Below are positions 1 to 12,100 of a stretch of DNA of 64,000 bases, one piece after another (within the stretch, counting starts at the first letter, position 1; each line of letters opens with the position of its first letter). This DNA comes from Muricea muricata (lineage: Eukaryota; Cnidaria; Anthozoa; Malacalcyonacea; Plexauridae). The notes below the pieces were generated by a model. The model saw nothing but the letters and a program-made list of their open reading frames with translations. It did no database searches and was not told the DNA's origin. The DNA lies in assembly GCA_963855995.1 (NCBI GenBank), contig OY979718.1:30785282-30849281 (forward strand), given 5' to 3'. The translations under genes and the position numbers were made by a program.

Positions 1-356
1 ATTTAGTGAATGGATTCACTTCTGAATTATATACATGTAGATGAAAACAATTTAAATATAGTCTGTTCACTCTCTCTTCACAGTCTTTCTCTGTAAATTG
101 AACATCCACACCGCTAGCTCTTTTCTCATCTGCCTCTTTTCTTTGTAAATGCATCGATCCTTCTGTTAAAGCGCTCCCTTAATGATCGTTGATTCGCTTT
201 CATGCTAAATCTCTCCAAGTTTTCTGCAATTGTCGTCCATTCAGATGCTCTTTCCTTCGGCCCGAAACGATACTTGTGTGGCTCCAGCGTAAGTACTTCT
301 CTTAACAAATAAGTGTCATGGCTCTCACGCCCTACAAATACTCGATCCTTTTTCAC
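1..356 (-). pseudogene. SANT/Myb-like DNA-binding domain gene, 5' part
   Basis: The frame starting with ATG at 356 encodes about 76 residues with the pattern of a SANT/Myb-like domain: a helix around LLREVLTLEP, a conserved W in SEWTTIAENL, and a basic third helix with QRSLRERFN. After the stop near 126, a neighbouring frame continues with an acidic-basic stretch containing DEKRASGVD towards base 1, so the gene runs off the window and has one frameshift. Such domains are common in expanded cnidarian families of transposon origin; the assignment rests on the pattern only. It lies just outside dispersed repeat A and shows no intron signals here. Confidence 0.4.
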
Positions 357-435
357 TGTTCAACACCTTCTTTTACCTTCCTTCTATAAAAAAGCAAGCA
401 TGTTAAAACGAAATTAAATATATAAAAAAAATAAT

Positions 436-1250
436 CCCCGAGCCGCAGCGCGGAGCGCTGCCCGGGCGAAGCCTGGGGTGAGGGTTACTAATTCTGAGAT
501 GCAAAAGTCATCCGTCATTATGTGTTGGTTTGGTTTGGTTTGGACGTTTGACCTTTTAGCTGACGTCATTGAATTCCGAGGGTTTTTTAAATAAATGTCA
601 TGAAATCTGTAGGGAAACAAATCGAAATCATTAAAAAACAATAAAAGTAAATCAAAAATACGGAAAAGACGACGAAAAACGCACCAACAGAAGGAAACAA
701 AAATGGAAACGTACATAAAAGGTAGCCATATTCAGATTATTCAGTAGCTGTAATGATTCCACATTTTAATTTCGAAGTTTACGTTTCTTTGGTTTGCAAA
801 ATCAAGACTTTAGTTTTATTGTAAGTGAGAAAATAATTTGGCGGTAAAAAATAAGATCGTAGCTATTTCAATCAAAAATGCATGGCTTGAAATGGTTTTT
901 ATTACAAAACAAAGATTTAATAGTTTATAAATATTCATCAAAAGTTTTAATAATGTAGCGTAATAAATTGTATTTCATACCACAAAGTTCACACTACGCA
1001 TGATGACATACGGACAACAGACATTTAAAAAATTTAGTATTTTTTCATTAAAACTGGTAATTCTTTCATTATTTTTACAGTTATTTAAAAAATATAGAGC
1101 ACATTATTAAAAACTGCCGTGTGGGCGTGTTGCTATGAAAACAATCCTAAGAATACTTCATGTTCCAAAAATATAATTGCATCTTTAACATATTGAGGCG
1201 AGGGGTTTTAGATGCATGCATGATGCATGTATTTCTAGTATATTTGAGAT
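436..1250 (+). repeat. Dispersed repeat A, copy 1
   Basis: The copy starts at CCCCGAGCCGCAG and ends near GCATGCATGTATTTC. The same sequence recurs in direct orientation at 62563-63485, in part at 60484-60930, and as a short 5' piece at 25274-25352. All share TTTAGCTGACGTCATTGAATTC-type and TTGCTATGA(A/C)AACAAT blocks. No coding potential was recognised and the ends lack a clear target duplication, so the class of mobile element is unknown. The short frame at 414-716 is judged spurious. Confidence 0.7.
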
Positions 1251-1260
1251 ATAAATCATA

Positions 1261-2409
1261 TTATTTTACTAAAACTAAAGAGCTTAAAAACGCCTTATAA
1301 CACAGTATTACGTGGTAGTTTGCTTTGTGTTAAATCCATATTTAGGTTGCACATTTTACAAATGTAAAATAACAACAAAACTGCGAGCATAAACGTGTTA
1401 AAACAGGCGTATCTTGTGATTCTTGTCGTCAACATCAATACACTATTAAACTTGCCAAATATATAATAATGTAAACAAAGCTATTTAGTTATGCAAAACA
1501 AGCAACGCAACTCTTCCGGGGGCAGGATAAAGGTCGGCACATATGCCACTTGCGTTTCTGTTTTGTTGAAGTACGTTTTAAATAATAACAAACGAAAAAA
1601 ACTCCTTACCTTACCTTACCTTACCTTACCAGGAGGGGCCACTGGTACAAACTTTTCGCGCAATCCGTATTGACGACAGCAAACTATGACGACATTACCG
1701 CCAATATGACGCAAATCTCGTAGTGGTAGTCGTAGCCATTGACATATATACATCTGGACTGCCTGTTCGGCTTCAAAAAGCGTTATCAAAGATGGCCGAA
1801 ATATAAGAGTGTTTGCTGATGAATTCAACTGCTGACCAGTATTTTTGTATTTTTTAAGAGCCAGCGATGTCCAAACACTCTCATATTCGTCAGAGATTCG
1901 TCAGTATTCGTCAGTATTTTCAATTAAGGACGCACAATTCAAGAAAAAATATCGCGAGCAGGCAGTCCAGATGTACTAATGTCAATGGTCGTAGCGGTAG
2001 TCAATTCTAAAGTTCTCTATTATAGCTCAGTGGCTGTAAGGCAGCCGCCATATTGATAGCAAGTACCTGCACATGCGCAGTTTACGTAAACTTGTGTTTT
2101 TTGCAGCTATCATGCTGACTTGCTAACAATATGGCGGCCCTTTACGTTTTTTCCCTGAGATAAACCACTGTATGTCTTACTCTGTGCTCTGATAGACCCA
2201 GGTGTTAACATCAATGGTTTTAACCAGACCAGATCTTAACCATTTCTTTGGCGTGTTTCCACACAATTTCTCGTATTTCCGATTTCCGCTCGTTTTCGCT
2301 TGTGTTAATACATTGTGACATCACAGTGATGCAATTTGCATATGTTTTATTAGGTCACTTAGATTGTTCTAAAATGTCAAAAAATGTCAATGACTTTAAA
2401 AGTTGTAAT
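1261..2409. other. Non-coding stretch with small tandem and foldback repeats
   Basis: It holds about five copies of TTACC at 1601-1631. An inverted pair, CCGCCATATTG at about 2048 against CAATATGGCGG at about 2131, lies inside CAGTGG...CCACTG ends (about 2028-2172) and resembles a small hAT-type MITE without a convincing target duplication. No gene was recognised. Confidence 0.4.
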
Positions 2410-2411
2410 CG

Positions 2412-2635
2412 GCGAAGGTGTGTAGTTAGCGAAAAGGTGTGTAAATCAGCACGTCTACGTAAAGTAAAAAATTTTTAATTAAAAGGTGTGTTTTACGAAC
2501 ATTCTAAGGTGTGTATAAAAAAAATTTAAGCATGTAACGTCAAGTGAAGGTGTGTATTAATACACATCTTTGCTTGAATAACGAAAGAAAAATGTGTGTA
2601 TTCCTACACACCACGGGTGTGTAATGTTACACACT
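2412..2635. repeat. GGTGTG/CACACC palindromic repeat cluster, copy 1
   Basis: Several AAGGTGTGT units alternate with their reverse complements, for example GTGTGTATTAATACAC and TGTGTATTCCTACACACC. The same motif grammar makes up the ends of the DNA element at 56824-61309, so this is probably a remnant of that family. No flanking CACTCTAAAAA end was found here. An (AC)n run lies just downstream at 2766-2790. Confidence 0.5.
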
Positions 2636-2867
2636 ATTTTAAAGTATATTGTGACAAATGTTTTTTGTAAAGGTACTACTCAACACTGTGGTATTCTAAA
2701 ACGTAATATTTATAGTCATGCTCAATCGATTAAACCTGCATGTATCTGCCGTATTTTTTAATTCAAACACACACACACACACACACACACGTTCCGACAT
2801 CTAACTGACAGTTGTTTCGTAATTAAGTTTAAAAAAAACCTTAAAGACATTTTCCAGCTCTACAATA

Positions 2868-3101
2868 TTATGTGTGAATACTGTTTGGCATCCACTTCGG
2901 AAGAAGGTAGGGATAACTCAACTTTCCATCCTGTAACCTCTTTTGATTTCTAGCAGTAATTTCGTCACTAATTATTCCAGAGAGTCGACCATAATACTTG
3001 TTGACGACAGCTTTAGCACGGTCATCTCTCTGGTTTTCGCCGTAGTCGAACAGCACATCGTATCGTATCGATCCTAAGCTCAGGGACAGTGAAACTTGTT
3101 C
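2868..3101 (-). CDS. Lipoxygenase last exon
   Basis: The exon has 78 codons, starting after a pyrimidine-rich acceptor (TTTTATAACAG). It encodes the C-terminal helices with LFDYGENQRDDRA and ends PNSIHT followed by TAA. Family members end in a sequence of equal length finishing with Ile, whose carboxylate binds iron; here it is Thr. Confidence 0.75.
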   Translation of the reverse strand, partial: EQVSLSLSLGSIRYDVLFDYGENQRDDRAKAVVNKYYGRLSGIISDEITARNQKRLQDGKLSYPYLLPKWMPNSIHT

Positions 3102-6100
3102 CTGTTATAAAAGCTAAATGTCATTGACATGTCAGCAAGCAAGGGGGGTTGGGGGGGGGGGATCCATGTATCTGATACATGTTTAGGCTATATGTGACTT
3201 AAATATAAAGGTATTTTGTTGTTCTAGTTTATGTTTAAGTTGCATAGCCCTGATGTTAAAGCTAAAATGTTTGCCAAGTGCTATTGAATAATAGACTTAT
3301 TCTTACCGCAGCAACATGATATTGTGGGAGTTTGTCGAATCCAAATTGTTGAGGTGGAACTCGCGGATCATCGTAAAGTTTTGTTGGTAAATTTGGAACA
3401 AAACCACCGTAATACGCTACAGGATAGTTAACAGCGTGATGCTGGACAGGTATGAATACAATTCGCTTGACAACATCGATAAGTTCTGGCAGTGTTTCGA
3501 TTTTGGTTGGGAATCCTTTAAACTAATTTTCAAAAGAATTAATGATTAATATCATTATATTAAATTTTTATGATTCATATCATTACAGCTAAATTTCTTG
3601 ACCATTTTCACTAATTTGTGACATTCATTCACTTTCTGAATTATGGCAAAGAGACAAAAAGACACAATTTAATTTTTGTGTTCGTGAATAAATTACAGAA
3701 AGCCAACATTTTATGCTTAATAAACTATACATAGCTAATTGCATCGTGGCGCTAAGCGCGGGAAGTACCATGGGTTATGGTCAACAGAGCAGTCGCATGC
3801 AGATAGTTTTATCGTATTCCTATACAAATCTCGTGCATTGGCATCATTAGCCATTATTGTCACGGTTTTCCACATGATGAATATGCGAGATAGCTATGAA
3901 CACGTTCCAGGACTTTTCCCAAAGGGTTTCCTGGTTTTCGTGTGCGGCTCTGCATGACAACGCGATGTAATCTACTGTATCGTATTACAGATATGTTTTC
4001 CATCTATGGCATTGCAAGGTAAGAGAACAGCATATTTCATTAGTAAGGAATATGGTGAAGTTTGTGAACTGGACATGTATTCAATCTGCAATAATCTATG
4101 AGTTTACAGATGTATTTTCCATCTATGCTATGGAAAGATAAGGTAGAATTACTGACATTTATCACTTTCTAAAATGAGTGGAGCATGAAATTTGAGAAAA
4201 GAACATTAATGAACGTCTCGTTTTCAGTTGATAATACCTAATTATGCACAAGACAGTTTGAGTCAAATAGCAACTTGCAATTTGAGTGTAAGGGCCTGTT
4301 TACATGAAGGTAGGGTGACCCTAGTAGAAGGGTTACCCTAGCAAACGGGTCAGAAAAAAGCGAGCGTTTACATGAGATAGGGTAACCCTACTGCTAGAGC
4401 TATGTTCACCGGTAGGGTCACCCTATCTTAACGTGGTCGCTCAGCCATTCATTTGAAAAATGATATTAACGTGCGAAGTTCTTGTGGTATGCTGTGTGAT
4501 ACTATGTCTGGCTAATTTTGTTGTTTCATTTCAGTGTTGTGACCATCTTTGTTTGTTTGACATTTACTGAAGGCGAATAACTCGACCCGCTTGATGGGGT
4601 AACCCTACCTGACGCGTTTACATGGCTTATGTAAACACAAAGATAGCCCTACTGCTAGGGTAACCCTATCTATTTGACAGAGTACCCCTACGGCTAGGGT
4701 AACCCTAGCGCACATGTAAACGCTTCCTATAAAACATATTGTAGTAGGGTAACTCGCTTACTAGGGTAACCCTTCTGCTAGGGTCACCCTACCTCCATGT
4801 AAACAGGCCCTAAATCTGTGGTATGCACGGAGGTGTTGTGTAGTGATGTTTAGTAATAAACTGTCTAATTATTCTAGGGTGTTTCATGCAAGGAACCAGC
4901 AAATATCTCAAATCAACAGGAGTTTTCGGGATTAATATATGTCATGAGAATGATGAGTGGAGAGAAAAGAACAATACCCACATCGCACTTTTGGTGCTTG
5001 GCTTTTACCTTTCACTTTATCAAAGCAAGCATTTTAAAAAGTTGGTCAATCACGTACTGAAGTGCCGAACTAAATTGCTGAATTAAAATAGCAAAGTATG
5101 ATGAAAGTATGGGCGATGAATTATTAGGCCTGCTTTAGACGTCACATTTCCGTGAAATTGTCCGTTCATGTAATTTGGAGTAATCAAAACCAACTTGAAA
5201 ACTGGGCTTTGAAAACTGGCCTAAAATCGACTGTAATGCAATTAGCTTTATATAGAATATAATATTATAAATAGGGCACTCCAGAATGTAGGAATTGATA
5301 GCATTGCTGGAAAGACGAAAGTATGGCAGCTAACTTGAAAACATATCTTATACCATTCCAATCCCACCGTCTGTTCCCGTTCCGTCTGCCGAGAGTTGGT
5401 TGGCAAATTTTTTTAGCTCTGTATCTCCTTTCACACGCTCGTTATTCGAATAGTATCTAGGAACATATAAAACTTTTACTGAAGGTCTGCAAAGAAGCGT
5501 TTTGAACGAAAATAGTTGTTAAGTGGCAAAACTATAACAAATAATAACAAACACTTAGGCCATAGCAGAAATGCTCATGGATGACCATTATGTTGAATGT
5601 TCGCTTGGTAAATGACAGGGGCGATTTTCAAGGATTCTCAAGCATTTGCCAAAATTAAACGCGATCGATCCTTTGACTATCCCATACGTGAATAAAAGTT
5701 GCTGGATTTTATGAAAATTATTTAATTAAATTGCAATTAACAGAAAATTTTGGACTTGAATTACAACTTGTATCTAAAATTATACTTCGACATCAAAATC
5801 TAATGCTCTAGAAATATTTATGGATCACGCAGTCTCATACTCTCATTGTCGTCCAAAATACGTGTTTATGTCCAGCATTTTATTGAAACAAGAACAATGC
5901 CTGTGCGAAAGGTTCAAGCGAGATTCCTAATCCGCTGTTAATTGAAGATCAACAATTTGGTCATGCTAAAAAAGTAATTCAATAGTCCACCCCTAATCCA
6001 TATGGCAGTCAAGCATGATTCACGTGACCGTAAAATATTAGGTTCTTTTAGGAAACCCCCATATACACCCTCACCCCAGAGGTATCACTGCATAAGGTGC

Positions 6101-9100
6101 GCTGTTGCTTGTTCTGAACCTTTTGTAAAAGGTTATTGGTGCAAAAAACATGCTTTCATATTTCATGGTTGCGTTGCTTATATATTTAACTGCAGCGGTT
6201 GATAAATTTTAAGCCAATCTATTAAAAATGCCATGTTTCTTACAGATGAACATAGTCCCTAGCAAAAGCGGCAACTTCACGGTAGATAAGTAGACCATCA
6301 TCTCTGTAAGGGAAATATGGTAATTCGTCTTTTCTGTCAACACCACGTCTCTACAAAATCGTGTTTAAAACAAAATGTAGAAGTTTCCAGCATATTTTCA
6401 GGCATCAGAGCAATTTTCAAGGACGAAATCAAGAGTAAGGTCCTCTCTTAAAAAGCATGGGTTTTCTCCTAACATGCACATGAATCATTTTCATCCTTTT
6501 TCAGAGAATGTTTATAGGGTGCTTGGGATTGTAAAGAAATTTGCGAATCTTCTGATCATGAAATCTGCCATGTAGGTGGCAACCCAGCTTTCCATCCACC
6601 TGAGAGTGGATAATTAACTCAGCCGAGGCTGGTATTCAGATTTAAGAGGGACTCTGTAAAGAGTGTATTGAAAGTATCTAGGATAAAAATATATAATAGT
6701 TACCTCGAGGTTCTTATCAAACTCAGTATCTGCCCATGACATATAAGGATAGGCTTTGTTTAGAAATTCAACTGAGCCCTCATGACCAATTGCAAACAAC
6801 TTGTGTAAAAGTCTCCCAGGAGCTAAAAGAGCCTCTATTCCAAGACTGTTAACAACAAACAGACCTCTACAATGCCATTTCAGAATCTGGTGCAATGGAT
6901 GATATATTGATAACGTACGTCGCATGATGACACATATAGGTTCCATGAGAAGATGGGTTTTCAACAAATGCTCGATGAGTTCAGCATGCATGATATCAGC
7001 CCGATTTAATTCCTGCTTTGCCAGCAACCATTTAGAACCATCGACTGGTGAAAATACGGGTGCATCTGGAAGAAAATAATGCAAAATAAGGATCATATAA
7101 TACACGATGCGACTAGCCTATGTGATTGTCATCCTCGCGTTTTAAGGTAACTCAATATAGTATTGCTCACAAAAAAGGCCGCATGCGCCAAATTTATTGT
7201 CCTTTACACAAATCGCCTTAAATATCACGCTTACAGTCAGGTAAAACATCGAATATTGCATTTCATGTGAGATGCTGACGCCATTTCGCGCGTAAAAATT
7301 ACATGTTGATTTTCTAATTGCACGCTTATTTTGCACGGTGACCTACTTTATTTTAATGCAGTATTGTGCCCCAAAAATATTGTATTACACAAAAAAATTA
7401 TAATTCCAAAAAAATGCTTTTTAAAAACATCATTTGTGCAGTTTGAAGAAAATTGGCAATATAGATTTTTTCAATTTTGCACAATGTTAGTCTATGGTGT
7501 TTGAAACATAATGCGAAGAAAAAATTGGAAGTCACCGTGCTTCTTTTGAGTGAAGTCCATGCGCAAGTGTTGCTATAGCAACGGGTCATCAAAACTGTCA
7601 TAGTTTGAAAATCCAAGATCTTAAGCAAGATATGGCTCAATTTTTGGAAAACTGTATCGAGCCACCTTAAAACGACTGTTAACATCATTGTTTTTTGCTT
7701 GCCACGTTGAGGCAAAATTTCAAATTGAACATCCTTACACATATTTGTTCAATTACATACGCCAGAATAAGAATTGCATGCGACCCGTCGCTATGTGTGA
7801 AACGGTCTTTAAAGTTACACTAGAATAGTAAAAACTTGGAAGTTGGACGATTTTGCCTCCTGCCATTTTTGTGAGCATAAATTCAGTGAGTTGAAATCTC
7901 AACAAAAATATTTAGGAATGAAATGAAAATACAGTCACTGTTAAACTCACCGATCATGCACGTACGTGCAATCCACAAAACATCTGTACAAAAACTATTA
8001 TCTCCGAACGCTATTAAATATAAATTTCGTCTCAATGCAAAACAAAGTTGTTCTTAATTTTGTTCACAAATCTCTCAACAAATTTCGCTGTCGATCAGCT
8101 AAGGCGCAACAAAAAATTCCAATGCGGCTGTCTAATGGAAGCGTCACTTGTATTTTTCTCCAGTTATGGGAAGAAGAATGATGGAAATGCAGAAGTTTAA
8201 TTTACTTCCAGAAGCTGTTCAGATGTTGTCGACATGGCTAGTGGTAGTAGTTTGAGTCGAATGCAAACTGTCGACGCTCCAACAACGCGAAATCTAGTGC
8301 TTCTATATTTAGTTTATCTGCATTTAAGAAAAAAAGAGGTTCAGCGCAAGTCCTATTTCAAGCCAAAGTGAGAAAAAAACACGCGTAACATCAACACCAA
8401 GGAATGCGAAGTCTTGATCATGAACAATTTAAACGTTAAACGACAGCTTACCTGAAGAATAATCCGTCTGAATTGCAACAGGTTTCAATTCTCTGGCTCC
8501 TCCTACATCCGCCGAAACAAACGTACCGATCGGAGCTCGTGACCCTCTCATTTCTCGTCTGTCTGTAGTGTTTCGTTCTGTGTAATCTTCAACGTTGGTA
8601 ATATCATAGAGATGCGGAAAGTCGATAATAAATACTCTGCCTGCGTCAACCATCTGAAAATATAAAAAACAAATTCATGGTAAGTGTATGTTTACTTCTC
8701 CATATTATCATTACTGGGATTCAATTACCTCAGTTAATGAATGTGGCTGAACGAGCTAATTATGCTTGTAGCATGCGTCATGATTGTGTAGTAATCATAT
8801 TAAAGGACATATTATAGGATATTCTTAATCTATCTCCTTTGGATAATTCTCATGTAAAAAATCTGTTTTTCTCTCGGATACGTCTGAAATATTATCTTCA
8901 TTCATTTCGTATGCAAATGAAATGAATAAATTAAATTGGATGAGTTTAGTCGTGATCTACAGAACTGCGGCCAGATAAATTGCCCCCAGAGTTGTACGAC
9001 GAACGTTCGTCACTGTTATATAATTATTAAACATGTAATTACAAAATTTGTCATTTGGTGTTTTCTCTCTAAAATGTGACTGAAATAGAGCGTAAACCGC

Positions 9101-12100
9101 CAGGGTCAACAGTGGCGACATCAGTGTTACTTTTTTACTGTGCCACATCTGCGCATTTCGAGAACATGGCTATCTTTAAACAGGAAATCCGGACATCGGG
9201 GAATCCGGAAGAAATAAGTTAGTTTGCTAATCAATGATAACCGTTAACTTTTATGATTCAATAATATTTCGAGCTACATGAATTAAAATATCGGGAAAAT
9301 TTGTAATTATTAAATCGTGGTAAATTCATTTGAGACTAGGTTTACACTCCTCCGTATCAGCTAAAAACGGCGCAAGAAATGACAAAACGTGGTTGGTTTA
9401 CAACGCACCGGAGCGGATTTGCTCTAAAACGTCACTTTTACCCTAGCAACACGACCATGCTTTGTAAAAGTGGTCGAACGAAAACGGACCGCTACGTGGC
9501 GTTGTGTAAACACAAACGCACTTCTTTTTTGGTGACGCTCGTAAATCAAAAATCTCAGTTCTTAAAAGAGCAAACTCGAATGCTCTTTTTGTTGAAATTT
9601 CTTTGCTCTTCAAAATAATTTTGGTTTATATGAGTGCTTTTGAACAGTTTAAAAACGGTAACGGCGTAGTGTAAACGCACGTAAATTTTACCGGCATTCT
9701 TTCGCTCCGAAGTAGTGTAAACTTAGTCTGAGTTTGAGTACGCGCATTTGACCATTTCGACAAGCTATTTATCGAGCTATTTAACAAGATATTTTGCTTG
9801 ATAGAATGTATTCCAACCACTTTGTCTTTTCGATCTAATCTCGGCTCGGCAACCAGTGTCAAAACATTTCAAAAAAAAAAATTTTAGAAAAGTTTAATTT
9901 TGCAATTTGATAACTGTGACCGGTAGTAGATTACCCGGCACGTTTGGGATCGGAAGTAATTAGTATTCAAAATGGCGGCGAGTCTATATTGCGGCAAATT
10001 TATTCAAGATGGCGACTTATAGCAGAAAATTTATTCAAGACGCGGCGGAGTGCTGACGTCATTCACAGGGCGTGCGCACACTGTGCGCACAAAAGTTGGA
10101 CGTCTGCGAAAGCATAGCGTACTGAAATCTGATTGGTTTTCAGTTATTCTACTAACACTATAAAACGAGAATATTGAATTGATGAGAGCAAAGTGCTTAC
10201 AACTTTCACAGATTGACAGTTTAGGATAAAGTGTTTACACGGAAACCGGCTGCTCATTTTACAACACAGAAAAGCGTGTGATAACGTTATGAGAATAACG
10301 TTATGCCTAATATGGTTGAGTAAACATATAAAAGAGAACAGAAACAGTGTTTCCACATATTTATTAAGATATAGCGTTCTCCTTACAAGCGTTTACTTAG
10401 GGTAGTAGTTTATTTTTGGCTGTATAGTGTTTGGATTCATTGTTCTGGAAAACGTCCTTGACCTTCTAAAAGCCGTTTCAGCAAAAACTTTCTCTTCTTT
10501 ACGGCCGTTGCTATAGCTTCATCCGGATCAAACATATTGTTGTTCACATATAATCATCTCGGGTCGCCATGATCTTTTTGTGGGTGATCTTTTTTCAACG
10601 CTTTCATCCATGCCAAGTTATCCATTCCTAAACTGGAATCATGTACTGGAGCAGCCATGCAAAGACTACTTCGCCGGACCTGTCCGATTTGCGGACGACT
10701 TGATTTGAAGAATATCAGTACACATCTTTTACAAGTTCACGGCTTATCTTCTGAGGAGAGAAAACCCTATCTTAAACAAGCCCCGGTGTCTTCATGGCAG
10801 CCCCGAATCGAAAGGTCTCCGCATATAACCATGCCTTATATGAACGTTGAGAAGCCTGGACAAAAGCGTGTAAAACAAAGTGAACATTGCCCCCCCCCCT
10901 GCAAAAAGACCAAGAACAGCAGCGCGTACGACATCTTTGGCAACCAAATCCTGTCCGGAATTCAACTTCCGCTATAAATTCTCACTTTTGGTTGTGGGTC
11001 CTACACAAAGCGGGAAAACATATTTTCTCCAACAAATTTTAAAACACAATCGTATCGTGTATGAAGAGCAAAAGAGTATTCGCATTTTTTGGTACTAGAA
11101 TGTTATGAAAAGCTAAAAAAAAGTCTCTCGGTAAAAGCATCCGACTTGAAAGAGGTGTGCCCGAACTGTCTGAAGATCTGTGTGAAATCCATGCACGGTA
11201 CAACAACATCATCATCCTAGACGATTTGATAGCTGAAGCGACAGACAGTCCTGTGGTATCTCGACTGTTTACACAAGGCCGCCATCGAAACGCCAGCGTT
11301 ATCTTATTGCTGCAAAACATGTTATCAGCCGAAATGCGCGATACTTGGCTTTCTTCCGTAGTCCTAGCGATCGAAAACAAATCGGAATTATTGCAAAACG
11401 CATGTTTGAGAAGAGCAGAGTGCACTTTATGAATGCTTATTACAAGAAGACCAAATAACCGTGTGGATACTTGTTGGTGGATAACAAGCCCGGCACATCA
11501 CCCGATAATCACCTGGTCGGATGTCCCAAACGATGTGTGGCAAAAATACACCTTGGGAGCACTAGAGGTCCATATGATCCCCGAAGGACATGTTATCATT
11601 GAAATGTACATGCAACACATCGCGCAACGAAAACTATCAGCCTGTCCGTGAAGGTGTGTTAATCAACGACGAAAATTATTGGCCCGTGAAATTAAAGCCT
11701 ACCGTCCTGTCCATTGCCTAAGAAACCATGGAAAACACTACAGAGCCAAAAATAAACTATTTCCCTAAGTAAATGCTTGTAATGAGAAAGCTATATCTTA
11801 ATAAATATGTGGAAACAATGCTTCTGTTCTCTTTTATATGTTTACTCAAATATATCAGGCATAACGTTATCCTCATAAGCCATAACGTTATCATGCGCCT
11901 TTCTGTATTGTTGAATGAGCAGCCAGTTTTTCGTGTAAACACTTCATCCTAAACTGTCAATCTTATCTATCTTAAAGTGACTATGCTCTCATCAACTCAA
12001 TATTCTCGTTTTATAGTGTTGGCAGGATAACTGAAAACCAATCAGATTTCAGTACGCTATGCTTTCGCAGACGTCCGACTTTTGTGCGCACACCCTGTGG

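Noticed and set aside
414-716. 100-codon minus frame
   Set aside because: It lies wholly in dispersed repeat A, is not kept open in copy 3 and has AT-driven Phe/Leu composition.
4292-4810. AGGGTAACCC-rich block looked like interstitial telomere or satellite repeat
   Set aside because: It has defined inverted ends and a TAA duplication, and the units are palindromic variants, not TTAGGG arrays.
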